Shown here: in pieces, positions 1 through 4,982 of the stretch | How the letters are laid out: each line of letters starts with the position of its first letter | Numbering within the stretch: the stretch's first letter is position 1 | Source of the DNA: Rhodanobacteraceae bacterium UBA703 | GTDB taxonomy: Bacteria; Pseudomonadota; Gammaproteobacteria; Xanthomonadales; Rhodanobacteraceae | NCBI GenBank assembly: GCA_002297645.1 | Contig: DBMH01000202.1 | Span: 1 to 5,191 of the forward strand | Direction of reading: 5' to 3' | DNA length: 5,191 nucleotides | Notes under the pieces: model-generated | Seen by the model: only the letters and a program-made list of their open reading frames with translations | What the model was told of the DNA's origin: nothing | The model's database searches: none | Translations under genes and position numbers: made by a program

Positions 1-300
1 GCAGGGCGTGCGATGCCCGGGCAGGCTGGCGAGGCGCAGGCGGACCGGACCGCGCGCCTCGCCGAGGTCGACGGTGACGTCCTGCTGGAAGCCCTCGATC
101 AGGCCCTCCGCGGCCAGGGCGATCGCGACGGTCCGTACCGGCCGCATGAGCTCCTGCCAGTGGAGGCCGAGGTGCACGGCGAGCCGATGGGCGGCTTCGC
201 TGGGGCAGATGCCGTCGCCGTTCGCCGGCTCGGCCAGCAGGTCGAGCAGGCAGGCGCGGATGCGGGCGGCAAGCGGATCGTCGGACGGGTGCAGGGCCAT
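1..300 (-). CDS. DUF3253 family protein, C-terminal end cut by window edge
   Basis: An open frame on the minus strand begins at ATG 300-298 and stays open for 100 codons to the left edge, so the stop lies outside. I recognise the DUF3253 pattern: an N-terminal helix (residues 8-24), then ICPSEAA at 31-37, Trp48 followed by LMRPVR at 51-56, a helix ending in AEGLIEG, and RGPVRLRL at 83-90. These small proteins look like winged-helix folds and have no established function that I know of. The start has no upstream in-frame alternative and no clear Shine-Dalgarno. The family is usually about 80-100 residues, so only a short tail is probably missing. It is divergent from the DUF2007 gene and shares a 95-bp intergenic region with it. 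The family call rests on remembered motifs. Confidence 0.75.
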   Translation of the reverse strand, partial: MALHPSDDPLAARIRACLLDLLAEPANGDGICPSEAAHRLAVHLGLHWQELMRPVRTVAIALAAEGLIEGFQQDVTVDLGEARGPVRLRLASLPGHRTPC

Positions 301-343
301 CGCGGAATCGTGCGCGGGGGATCGGCCGGCGGGCGATGCGCTG

Positions 344-383
344 CCGGCGGCCGGACGTATGATAGAACACGTCCGGCAGCCGG
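344..383. promoter_or_regulatory. Inverted repeat flanking a -10-like element in the divergent intergenic region
   Basis: Positions 344-358 and 369-383 form an inverted repeat with 15-bp arms matching at 14 of 15 positions (innermost 9 bp, GCCGGACGT/ACGTCCGGC, perfect) around a 10-nt spacer. The most AT-rich patch of the intergenic region sits at its centre, with TATGAT at 358-363 as a plausible -10 for the plus-strand gene at 396; the opposite strand reads TATCAT over nearly the same bases. I see no good -35 on either strand. The right arm reaches the first bases of the ribosome binding site at 382-388. It could be a regulator operator shared by both divergent genes or a 5'-UTR hairpin. The symmetry is certain; the role is inferred. 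Confidence 0.5.
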
Positions 384-388
384 GAGGT
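382..388 (+). promoter_or_regulatory. Ribosome binding site deciding the GTG start at 396
   Basis: GGGAGGT lies 7 nt before GTG 396-398. A second GTG at 391 is out of frame and too close, so this site fixes the start of the DUF2007 gene at 396. Confidence 0.7.
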
Positions 389-395
389 CCGTGCA

Positions 396-659
396 GTGAG
401 GGTCGTCTATCGCGCGGAGAACATCGTCGACGCGAATCTCGTCAAGGCGGCGCTGGCCGCCGAAGGCATCCCGGCCTTCGTCGCCGGCGAGTACCTGACC
501 GGAGCGATCGGCGAGCTTCCGGTGCGCGATCTGGTCGCCGTCATGGTCGCCGACGTCGACCTCGAGCGCGCCGCTCCGGTGGCGCAGGCGATCGACGCGG
601 ACCTGCGCCAGCGTCGCGCGGATCCCGACGGGTTCGCCGACGATGCCTTGCTGGCCTGA
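396..659 (+). CDS. DUF2007 domain small protein (putative signal-transducing protein)
   Basis: An 87-residue cytosolic protein starting at GTG 396. It opens with MRVVYRAENIVDANLVKAAL and continues with GIPAFVAGEYLTGAIGELP (residues 24-42) and a beta strand LVAVMVADVDLE before a C-terminal helix. This is the DUF2007 pattern: a small ferredoxin-like alpha/beta domain found alone or at the ends of other proteins. It has been named 'putative prokaryotic signal transducing protein', but I know of no demonstrated function. The residues after about 72 look like a disordered tail. It is the first gene of a closely spaced plus-strand run; the next gene begins 51 nt downstream. A TATGAT element at 358-363 would place the transcript start near 370, giving a short leader. 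Confidence 0.85.
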   Translation: MRVVYRAENIVDANLVKAALAAEGIPAFVAGEYLTGAIGELPVRDLVAVMVADVDLERAAPVAQAIDADLRQRRADPDGFADDALLA

Positions 660-710
660 GCGCCGCCGATCTGCCAAGCTCGCACGCCTCTTCGTCTCCC
701 TGTCCCCGGA

Positions 711-1367
711 ATGCGCAAGACGTCCGTTCTCCTGGCCCTGCTGATGCCGCTGTCGGTCGCGGCCGGCGAACCGACCAGTGGCGCGACCCCGTATCTCGCG
801 CTGTACCAGGTGCTCGCGCCGGCGCGTTCCATCCGCGCCTACGACCATCTCCTCGCGATCGAGCGCGTCGAAAGCAAATTGCCCGGCGTGCGCGCGCAGG
901 ACATCCGCATCACGATCCGCGCCAGGGGCGGCGCCATCGCCGTGCCGGTCGCCGCCGACGGCAGCGTGGACTTTCCGGCCAGTGACGAATTGCAGGCCGA
1001 GAATCCCGCGGTCGAGACCAATCAGCCGAAGGGATCGCTGATGCTGACCGTGCACGCCGCACTGCGCGTGCCGGACTCGCTGCGCGTGCCGTGGAGCGAG
1101 GTCGACGCCGGCCTGCGCCAGGCCGAGGAACTGTTCGCGAAGACCTCGGAAGGATCCGCCGCGAACGCGAAGCCGCGCGGTGTCGAGATCCTGTTCGACG
1201 GCAGCGGTCCGGCCTCGGTGACGCTGGCCGGCAAGAGCGAACTGCTGCTGCAGGCAGGGGCGGACGGGCGCACGCTGGTGACGCGCGACATGGTCGTCGA
1301 GTCCGAGCGGCCGGTACTGGTATTCTCGCGCCGCCCGTACCGCCTCTCGCCCTGGGTCGGCGACTGA
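711..1367 (+). CDS. Secreted/periplasmic protein of unknown function, possibly DUF2987-like
   Basis: A 218-residue protein with a clear signal peptide: basic MRK, a hydrophobic stretch at residues 5-16 and a likely cleavage after VAA (residue 18). This supports the ATG at 711 even though only a weak purine patch precedes it. No lipobox cysteine follows, so a soluble periplasmic protein of about 200 residues is expected. The mature part has no membrane segment. It contains YDHLLAIERVESK (about 44-56), a beta-rich section with ITIRARGGAIAVPVAADGSVDFP, then NQPKGSLMLTV, and ends in a beta-rich region. The layout recalls DUF2987-type proteins annotated in xanthomonads, but I hold that family name loosely. 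The stop is 14 nt before the GST gene, which suggests one transcript. Confidence 0.8.
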   Translation: MRKTSVLLALLMPLSVAAGEPTSGATPYLALYQVLAPARSIRAYDHLLAIERVESKLPGVRAQDIRITIRARGGAIAVPVAADGSVDFPASDELQAENPAVETNQPKGSLMLTVHAALRVPDSLRVPWSEVDAGLRQAEELFAKTSEGSAANAKPRGVEILFDGSGPASVTLAGKSELLLQAGADGRTLVTRDMVVESERPVLVFSRRPYRLSPWVGD

Positions 1368-1381
1368 GCTGCCGCCGTCCC

Positions 1382-2044
1382 ATGGAAACCCGCCCGCTCC
1401 TCGTCATCGGCAACAAGAACTATTCGTCGTGGTCGCTGCGGCCGTGGCTGCTGCTGCGCCATCACGGCATCCCGTTCGACGAACATCGCCTGCCGCTCGA
1501 CACGCCGCGTTTCGCCACGGAGATCGCGCAATGGTCGCCGACGCGGCGCGTGCCGGCGCTGCGCCACGGCGAAGTCGCGATCTGGGACTCGCTGGCGATC
1601 TGCGAGTACGTCAGCGACGTCTTCCTTTCCGGCGCCGGCTGGCCCGCCGACGTCGCGTCGCGCGCGCTGGCGCGGGCGGCCAGTGCGGAAATGCACTCGG
1701 GTTTCGCGGCCCTGCGCACGGCGATGCCGATGAACACGCGCCGCCACCGGCCGCATCCGGGGCTCGGCGCGGACGTGCTGCGCGACGTCGAACGCGTGCT
1801 TTCCCTGTGGGCCGATTGCCGGGCCCGCTTCGGCGGTGGCGGCGACTTCCTGTTCGGCGGTTTCTCGATCGCCGACGCGATGTACGCACCGGTCGCGCTG
1901 CGCTTCGCCAGCTACGGCGTCGAACTGGACGCGGGGGGCCGCGCCTATGTCGACGCGCTGCTCGGCCTGGACGCGATGCGCGAATGGCTGCGCGACGCCG
2001 CGGCCGAGACGGAATCGGTCGCCGCGACAGACGCCGTGCCCTGA
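1382..2044 (+). CDS. Glutathione S-transferase family protein
   Basis: A 220-residue cytosolic protein with the two-domain GST layout. The N-terminal thioredoxin-like domain (residues 5-80) has NKNYSSWSLRPW at 11-22, which carries the serine-type active-site motif; VPAL at 57-60 with the expected cis-proline; and WDSLAI at 68-73, where Asp-Ser replaces the more common Glu-Ser of the glutathione gamma-glutamyl binding site. The helical C-terminal domain (about 90-205) has FSIADAMYAP at 161-170, matching the GST N-capping box with Asp165. Members conjugate or reduce electrophiles with glutathione; the substrate here cannot be told. The frame is open upstream to 1091, but only from 1382 does the protein begin like the family, and the upstream part lies inside the preceding gene. 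No strong Shine-Dalgarno is visible. Its TGA overlaps the transporter ATG. Confidence 0.9.
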   Translation: METRPLLVIGNKNYSSWSLRPWLLLRHHGIPFDEHRLPLDTPRFATEIAQWSPTRRVPALRHGEVAIWDSLAICEYVSDVFLSGAGWPADVASRALARAASAEMHSGFAALRTAMPMNTRRHRPHPGLGADVLRDVERVLSLWADCRARFGGGGDFLFGGFSIADAMYAPVALRFASYGVELDAGGRAYVDALLGLDAMREWLRDAAAETESVAATDAVP

Positions 2045-2946
2045 TGCGCACTCGCGAAGCGGAGCTTCCGCGCGGCGCGCTGATCGAGATGATCATCGGT
2101 GCCGCGGCGATCTCGACCACGAGCCTGTTCGTGAAATGGGCGCACGTCGGTCCCACCGTGTCGGCGTTCTATCGCATGGCCTTCGGCGGCCTGATGCTGC
2201 TCGCCGGCCTCGTCGCGCTCGGGCGCTGGCAGCGCGTGCGCCTGTCCGACGTCGCCTGGCTGGCGGTGCCGGCGATCGCGTTCGCGTTCGACCTCATGCT
2301 CTGGCACCGCAGCATCCTCTACATCGGTCCCGGCCTCGCCACGCTGCTCGGCAACTTCCAGGTGTTCCTGATGGCGCTGGCTGGGTTCGTGCTGTACCGC
2401 GAGCGGCTCGGCTGGCCGTTCCTCGCCGGCGTCGGGCTCGGCTTCGTCGGCCTCTACCTGCTGGTCGGGCTCGACTGGGGCGCCGTCGGTCCGCAGTACC
2501 AGCTCGGCGTCGTGCTCGGCATCGTCACCGGCGTCAGCTACGCGATTTACATGCTGACCACGCGTCACGCGCAGCGCAGCGGCCACGTGCGGCTGCCGCC
2601 GGCACAGTTGCTCTGCGTCACGTCGCTGTTGTGCGCGCTCGTGCTCGGCCTCGCGGTGCTCGTCGAGGGCGAGCGTTTCACGCTGCCGGACGCGCAGACG
2701 TGGTGGTCCCTGCTCGGGCTCGGCTTCTTCGGCCAGGTGTTCGGCTGGGTGCTGCTGACGCGCGCGATGCCGCGCCTGCCGGCCTCGCTGATCGGCCTGC
2801 TGCTGCTGTTGCAGCCGGCGCTGTCGTTCGTGTTCGACGTGATCCTGTTCGCGCGGCCGACGCGCACGACCGACTGGATCGGGGTCGGCCTGTCGCTGCT
2901 CGGCATCTTCGTCGGATCGTACCGGCCGAACCGGCACCACGGTTGA
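2044..2946 (+). CDS. EamA/DMT superfamily transporter
   Basis: A 300-residue inner-membrane protein with ten hydrophobic segments at about residues 11-31, 36-60, 70-88, 91-117, 122-142, 153-172, 185-207, 218-240, 245-269 and 276-294. This is two five-helix EamA repeats, the usual drug/metabolite exporter size. Family features include SAFYRMAFGGLML in helix 2, the LATLLGNFQVFLMALAGF stretch with YRERLGW after helix 4, and the second-repeat counterpart RLPASLIGLLLLLQPALSF. The substrate cannot be predicted; DMT proteins export amino acids, metabolites or drugs. The start at 2044 shares its A with the TGA of the GST gene, so translation is probably coupled; there is no obvious Shine-Dalgarno. 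The frame is open upstream to 1429, but that part is a shadow of the GST gene. The C-terminus ends in a short basic tail with two histidines. Confidence 0.93.
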   Translation: MRTREAELPRGALIEMIIGAAAISTTSLFVKWAHVGPTVSAFYRMAFGGLMLLAGLVALGRWQRVRLSDVAWLAVPAIAFAFDLMLWHRSILYIGPGLATLLGNFQVFLMALAGFVLYRERLGWPFLAGVGLGFVGLYLLVGLDWGAVGPQYQLGVVLGIVTGVSYAIYMLTTRHAQRSGHVRLPPAQLLCVTSLLCALVLGLAVLVEGERFTLPDAQTWWSLLGLGFFGQVFGWVLLTRAMPRLPASLIGLLLLLQPALSFVFDVILFARPTRTTDWIGVGLSLLGIFVGSYRPNRHHG

Positions 2947-3136
2947 GGGGGGATCCTGCGACGCGCCCGCAACCCGCGCCGCTGGCGTTGCTGCAAGATG
3001 GACCGCGAGCGCCACTCCCGGTCGCGGCCGGCTTCTCCGGCGACTCCGGTCATTGCGGCCTCTCCGCTGTCGTCGTCTACGCGCTCCGCGCCGGCGACGT
3101 GATCGCGGCGAATAATTCGACGGAGGGCGCCCGCCG
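2947..3136. other. Convergent intergenic region, no gene or clear terminator seen
   Basis: This 190-bp gap lies between the converging transporter and hisIE. It holds a short hairpin GCCGG-CTTCT-CCGGC at 3027-3041, an odd AT-rich palindrome CGAATAATTCG at 3109-3119, and an imperfect palindrome CGGAGGGCGCCCGCCG at 3121-3136 directly after the hisIE stop. None is followed by a T run on either strand, so I do not call a rho-independent terminator. The stretch GCCACTCCCG at 3011-3020 matches the left half of the palindromes further right and may be a decayed copy. Confidence 0.4.
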
Positions 3137-3748
3137 TCAGCCGCGATGCCGTCGCGCGAGCTCGCCGACGACGTCCGCGAGCGACAGGCCCGATCCGCGC
3201 AGCAGCACGAGCAGGTGGAACACGAGATCGGCGGCCTCGCCGCGCAGGCCGTCGAGATCGCCGGTCGCCGCGGCGAGCGCGGTCTCGACGCCTTCCTCGC
3301 CGACCTTCTGCGCGCGCCGGGCGACCGGCGCCGCAAGCAGCCCGGCGACGTAGCTGGTCGACGCGTCCGCGCCCTTGCGCGCCGCGACCAGTGCCTCGAG
3401 TTCGTTGAGCCACGGATGCGCGGGCCTCGTGCCGTCGAAGCAGGTCGGCGTGCCGAGATGGCAGGTCGGCCCTTGCGGCAACGCCTGCGCGAGCAGCGCG
3501 TCGCGGTCGCAGTCCGGCGCAATCGAGACGAGCGTCAGCACGTTCCCCGAACTCTCGCCTTTCTTCCACAGGCGCTGCTTCGAGCGCGACCAGAAGTGCA
3601 CCTCGTTCGTCCGCAGCGTCGTTTCCAGCGCGTCGCGATTCACGTAACCGAGCATCAGCACGCGGCCGTCGTGCGCGTGCTGCACGATCAGCGGCAGCAG
3701 GCCGTCGCCCTTGGGCCAGTCCAGCGTGTCGACCAGGGATGCATTCAT
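3137..3748 (-). CDS. hisIE: Bifunctional phosphoribosyl-AMP cyclohydrolase / phosphoribosyl-ATP pyrophosphatase
   Basis: A 203-residue cytosolic enzyme catalysing steps two and three of histidine biosynthesis: PR-ATP to PR-AMP plus pyrophosphate (HisE part), then ring opening to ProFAR (HisI part). The HisI domain (about 1-108) has HFWSRSKQRLWKKGESSGN at 51-69 and the metal-site residues of DCDRD at 79-83, with Cys80, Cys96 in GPTCH and Cys103. The HisE domain (about 112-203) has KVGEEGVE at 148-155 and EAADLVFHLLVLL at 171-183. The length equals that of the E. coli fusion. The frame is open upstream to 3910 through repeat DNA, but ATG 3748-3746 has GGAG 7 nt before it and gives the family N-terminus. 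It is normally coupled closely to hisF; here 457 nt of repeats separate them. Confidence 0.96.
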   Translation of the reverse strand: MNASLVDTLDWPKGDGLLPLIVQHAHDGRVLMLGYVNRDALETTLRTNEVHFWSRSKQRLWKKGESSGNVLTLVSIAPDCDRDALLAQALPQGPTCHLGTPTCFDGTRPAHPWLNELEALVAARKGADASTSYVAGLLAAPVARRAQKVGEEGVETALAAATGDLDGLRGEAADLVFHLLVLLRGSGLSLADVVGELARRHRG

Positions 3749-3755
3749 TGCGGTA

Positions 3756-3759
3756 CTCC
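3756..3759 (-). promoter_or_regulatory. Ribosome binding site of hisIE
   Basis: On the minus strand CGGAG precedes ATG 3748 with a 7-nt gap after GGAG. It decides the start against the longer open frame. Near copies of this site-plus-start sequence occur at 3886-3899 and 4068-4082. Confidence 0.7.
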
Positions 3760-3768
3760 GGACTGGCG

Positions 3769-3792
3769 GTCGCGGCGGGGCGCCGCTCCTAC
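3769..3792 (-). repeat. REP-like element (GTAGGAGCGGC type)
   Basis: The minus strand reads GTAGGAGCGGCGCC then CCGCCGCGAC. It has a GTAG head and a perfect 6-bp stem with a 3-nt loop (stem bases 3772-3777 and 3781-3786). This matches the widespread REP sequences of Pseudomonas and xanthomonads, which RAYT transposases mobilise in trans. It lies 20 nt upstream of the hisIE start and overlaps degenerate palindrome A. Confidence 0.65.
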
Positions 3793-3853
3793 GAACGCGA
3801 GAGTCCATTCCCGAGGCATGGAGGGCACGGCGGATGCCCGCGTCTGCGGGCAT
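3785..3853. repeat. Repeat unit A: palindromes 1 and 2, 69 bp
   Basis: Palindrome 1 (3785-3804) is degenerate, 16 of 20 bases like the consensus, and merges with the REP. After a 29-nt spacer comes palindrome 2, ATGCCCGCGTCTGCGGGCAT (3834-3853), with 8-bp perfect arms, followed by GACGTCG. Confidence 0.65.
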
Positions 3854-3910
3854 GACGTCGGGAATGAATCCGTCATGTAGGTATTCATGTGCTGCTCCGA
3901 CTTGCAGCAC

Positions 3911-4000
3911 CTTGAGGCATCACTCTCCCGAACGCGGGAGTCCACCTCCCACAGGCTTGCGGCGTCACTCCCGCGAACGCGGGAGTCCGTTTTCCGCAAG
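3911..4000. repeat. 45-bp tandem duplication carrying palindrome 1
   Basis: Positions 3911-3955 and 3956-4000 match at 35 of 45 bases by eye. Each holds one palindrome 1: 3922-3941 (18 of 20 to consensus) and 3967-3986 (perfect). The length is a multiple of three and the minus-strand frame stays open through both copies. Confidence 0.65.
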
Positions 4001-4035
4001 TGGGAATCACGATGGATGCCCGTGTCCGCGGGCAA
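3967..4035. repeat. Repeat unit C: palindromes 1 and 2, 69 bp
   Basis: Palindrome 1, ACTCCCGCGAACGCGGGAGT (3967-3986), has perfect 9-bp arms around AA. A 29-nt spacer separates it from palindrome 2 (4016-4035), which matches the unit A copy at 17 of 20 bases and is likewise followed by GACGTCG. Confidence 0.75.
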
Positions 4036-4066
4036 GACGTCGTGCGTTGATCCGATAGGTCGGTGT

Positions 4067-4183
4067 TCATTGAGCCGCTCCGAACGGGGGCCTTCCTTGC
4101 GACGCCACTCCCGCGAACGCGGGAGTCCAATTCCGCACGCAAGGGTGACGACGCCTGCTCGTGCTCGCGGATACGAGGTTCAT
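4067..4183 (-). other. Short open frame in the hisF-hisIE relay (38 codons, repeat unit D)
   Basis: ATG 4183-4181 on the minus strand opens 38 codons ending in TGA 4069-4067, which overlaps the following ATG as ATGA. A weak CGGA lies upstream. It contains WTPAFAGV in the same relative place as the other units but differs at the N-terminus, because unit D is one base shorter between its palindromes and reads in another frame. Confidence 0.22.
4107..4174. repeat. Repeat unit D: palindrome 1 and decayed palindrome 2
   Basis: Palindrome 1 at 4107-4126 is identical to that of unit C, and the surrounding 33 nt (4096-4128 against 3956-3988) differ at only two bases. Palindrome 2 (4155-4174) is decayed but aligned after a 28-nt spacer, one base shorter than in units A and C. 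Confidence 0.6.
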
Positions 4184-4209
4184 GTACGCATCCGGCTCGG
4201 CGTGTTCAC
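4180..4209 (-). other. Nine-codon open frame overlapping the hisF stop
   Basis: GTG 4209-4207 overlaps the hisF TGA as GTGA. It aligns with the ATGAACAC starts of the other repeat units and opens only nine codons before TGA 4182-4180, which overlaps the ATG of the next short frame. There is no Shine-Dalgarno. It could be the decayed site of an ancestral hisIE start that overlapped hisF. Confidence 0.2.
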
Positions 4210-4982
4210 AGGCGCACCGCGATGCCGCGCGTGGCGAGATAGCGCTTGAGTTCGTCGAGGCGGATCTCGCCGGAGTGGAACACGCTCGCCGCCAGCGCGG
4301 CATCCACGCCGGTGCGCTCGAACACGTCGCCGAAGTGCTCGGGCTTCCCCGCGCCGCCGGAAGCGACCAGCGGCAGGCTCGTCGCCGCGCGCACGGCGGC
4401 GAGTTGTGCCAATGCGTAGCCGCCGCGTACGCCGTCCGAGCGGATCGAGTTCAGCACGATCTCGCCGGCGCCGCGATCGGCGATCTCGCGCACCCAGTCG
4501 AGCAGGTCGCGGCCGCTGTCGCCGGCGGCTTCCGGCTTGCCGCTGTTGGCGATCACGCGCCAGGTCCCGCGTGCGCCGGCATCGCCTTCGGCGTCGATGC
4601 CGACGACCACGCATTGGCTTCCGAAGCGCGCCGCGAGCTCCCCGATCAGGGCGGGGCGTGCCAGTGCCGGGCTGTTGACCGAGATCTTGTCGGCGCCGGC
4701 GGCGAGCACGCCCTCGGCGTCCGCGACCGAGCGGATGCCGCCGGCGACGCAGAACGGAATGTCCAGTTCGCGCGCGACGCGCTCGACCCAGCGCGGATCG
4801 ACGCGGCGATTCTCCGGGCTCGCCGTGATGTCGTAGAACACGAGTTCGTCCGCGCCTTCCCCCGCGTAGCGCCGCGCGAGCTCGACGATGTCGCCGACGA
4901 CGCGGTGATCGCGGAACTGCACGCCCTTGACGACGACGCCGCCGGCGACGTCGAGGCACGGGATCAGGCGGCGCGCGAGCAT
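4206..4982 (-). CDS. hisF: Imidazole glycerol phosphate synthase, cyclase subunit
   Basis: A 258-residue (beta/alpha)8-barrel cytosolic enzyme. With HisH it converts PRFAR plus ammonia from glutamine to imidazole glycerol phosphate and AICAR, linking histidine and purine synthesis. Catalytic Asp11 (IPCLDV) and Asp130 (VVVGIDAE) are at the canonical positions, and Lys19 of the VVKG loop is kept. Phosphate-binding segments include CVAGGI (78-83), [11 protein letters not shown] (97-107) and VASGGAG (206-212); the C-terminal VFHSGEI is typical. The loop after Asp11 reads AGG where relatives usually have RDG-like residues. The start ATG 4982-4980 lies inside the hisA 3' end, preceded by GGAGGAG; a longer open frame to 5123 is a shadow of hisA. 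The stop is overlapped by the first short frame of the repeat relay. Confidence 0.96.
   Translation of the reverse strand: MLARRLIPCLDVAGGVVVKGVQFRDHRVVGDIVELARRYAGEGADELVFYDITASPENRRVDPRWVERVARELDIPFCVAGGIRSVADAEGVLAAGADKISVNSPALARPALIGELAARFGSQCVVVGIDAEGDAGARGTWRVIANSGKPEAAGDSGRDLLDWVREIADRGAGEIVLNSIRSDGVRGGYALAQLAAVRAATSLPLVASGGAGKPEHFGDVFERTGVDAALAASVFHSGEIRLDELKRYLATRGIAVRL

Larger units (their letters stand above)
3745..3888 (-). other. Short open frame coupled to hisIE (47 codons, repeat unit A)
   Basis: On the minus strand ATG 3888-3886 follows GGAG (3898-3895) by 6 nt and opens a 47-residue frame. Its TGA (3747-3745) overlaps the hisIE ATG as ATGA. It begins MNTYMTDSFPTSCPQTRAS and shares about half of its first 34 residues with the peptide encoded by the next unit upstream. 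The sequence is mostly the translation of repeat palindromes and a REP. Thirteen of 47 codons end in A or T, more than in the neighbouring enzyme genes, so selection for the peptide is doubtful. It may serve only to carry ribosomes to hisIE. Confidence 0.3.
3885..4070 (-). other. Short open frame in the hisF-hisIE relay (61 codons, repeat unit C)
   Basis: ATG 4070-4068 on the minus strand follows GGAG (4081-4078) by 7 nt. The frame runs 61 codons and its TGA (3887-3885) overlaps the ATG of the next short frame as ATGA. It opens MNTDLSDQRTTSCPRTRAS and contains a 15-residue tandem repeat (about residues 26-55, with TPAF.xV.PQ in both copies), the product of an in-frame 45-bp duplication. The translated palindrome text (TPAFAGV, CPRTRAS) is of a kind often seen in spurious proteins over such repeats. 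A real peptide is possible but unproven. Confidence 0.28.
3785..4209. repeat. Array of about three diverged ~140-bp repeat units between hisF and hisIE
   Basis: Three collinear units share the order palindrome 1, a 28-29 nt spacer, palindrome 2, then ATCCG at offset 83, a GTRTTCA element near offset 96, and (two leftmost units) GCTCCGA at about offset 110. They begin at 3785 (A), 3967 (C) and 4107 (D). Distances between the equivalent start-like ATG/GTG sites are 139, 182 and 140 nt; the 182 is explained by an extra 45-bp duplication. The rightmost unit ends in the hisF stop codon. This is BIME/REPIN-like architecture inside an operon. Confidence 0.75.

Noticed and set aside
8..985. Long plus-strand open frame over the left genes
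   Set aside because: Arginine-rich, low-complexity translation typical of a wrong frame in GC-rich DNA; it overlaps three better-supported genes.
3027..3041. Rho-independent terminator in the convergent gap
   Set aside because: The stem is only 5 bp and no T run follows on either strand.
1836..3353. 505-codon plus-strand open frame
   Set aside because: A frame-shifted shadow of the GST and transporter genes running antisense into hisIE, with no family features.
1945..3522. 525-codon minus-strand open frame
   Set aside because: Antisense to the transporter and out of frame with hisIE; its composition (Arg, Ala, Glu, Gln runs) is that of a GC shadow and it shows no recognisable domain.
3146..3880. 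Plus-strand open frame antisense to hisIE
   Set aside because: It mirrors the hisIE codons and continues into repeat DNA; no start site or motif supports it.
3861..3892. Internal promoter for hisIE in the AT-richer stretch of unit A
   Set aside because: No pair of -35 and -10 hexamers with acceptable spacing could be seen on the minus strand; the lower GC fits the duplicated start region.
3749..3910. N-terminal extension of hisIE by 54 codons to ATG 3910
   Set aside because: The extension is translated repeat and REP sequence, the internal start at 3748 has a good ribosome binding site, and the protein from there has the exact length and N-terminus expected of HisIE.
3785..4174. CRISPR array
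   Set aside because: The repeated elements are 20-bp palindromes with spacings of 45 and about 140 nt, the intervening DNA is itself repeated, and there are no unique spacers of regular length and no cas genes.
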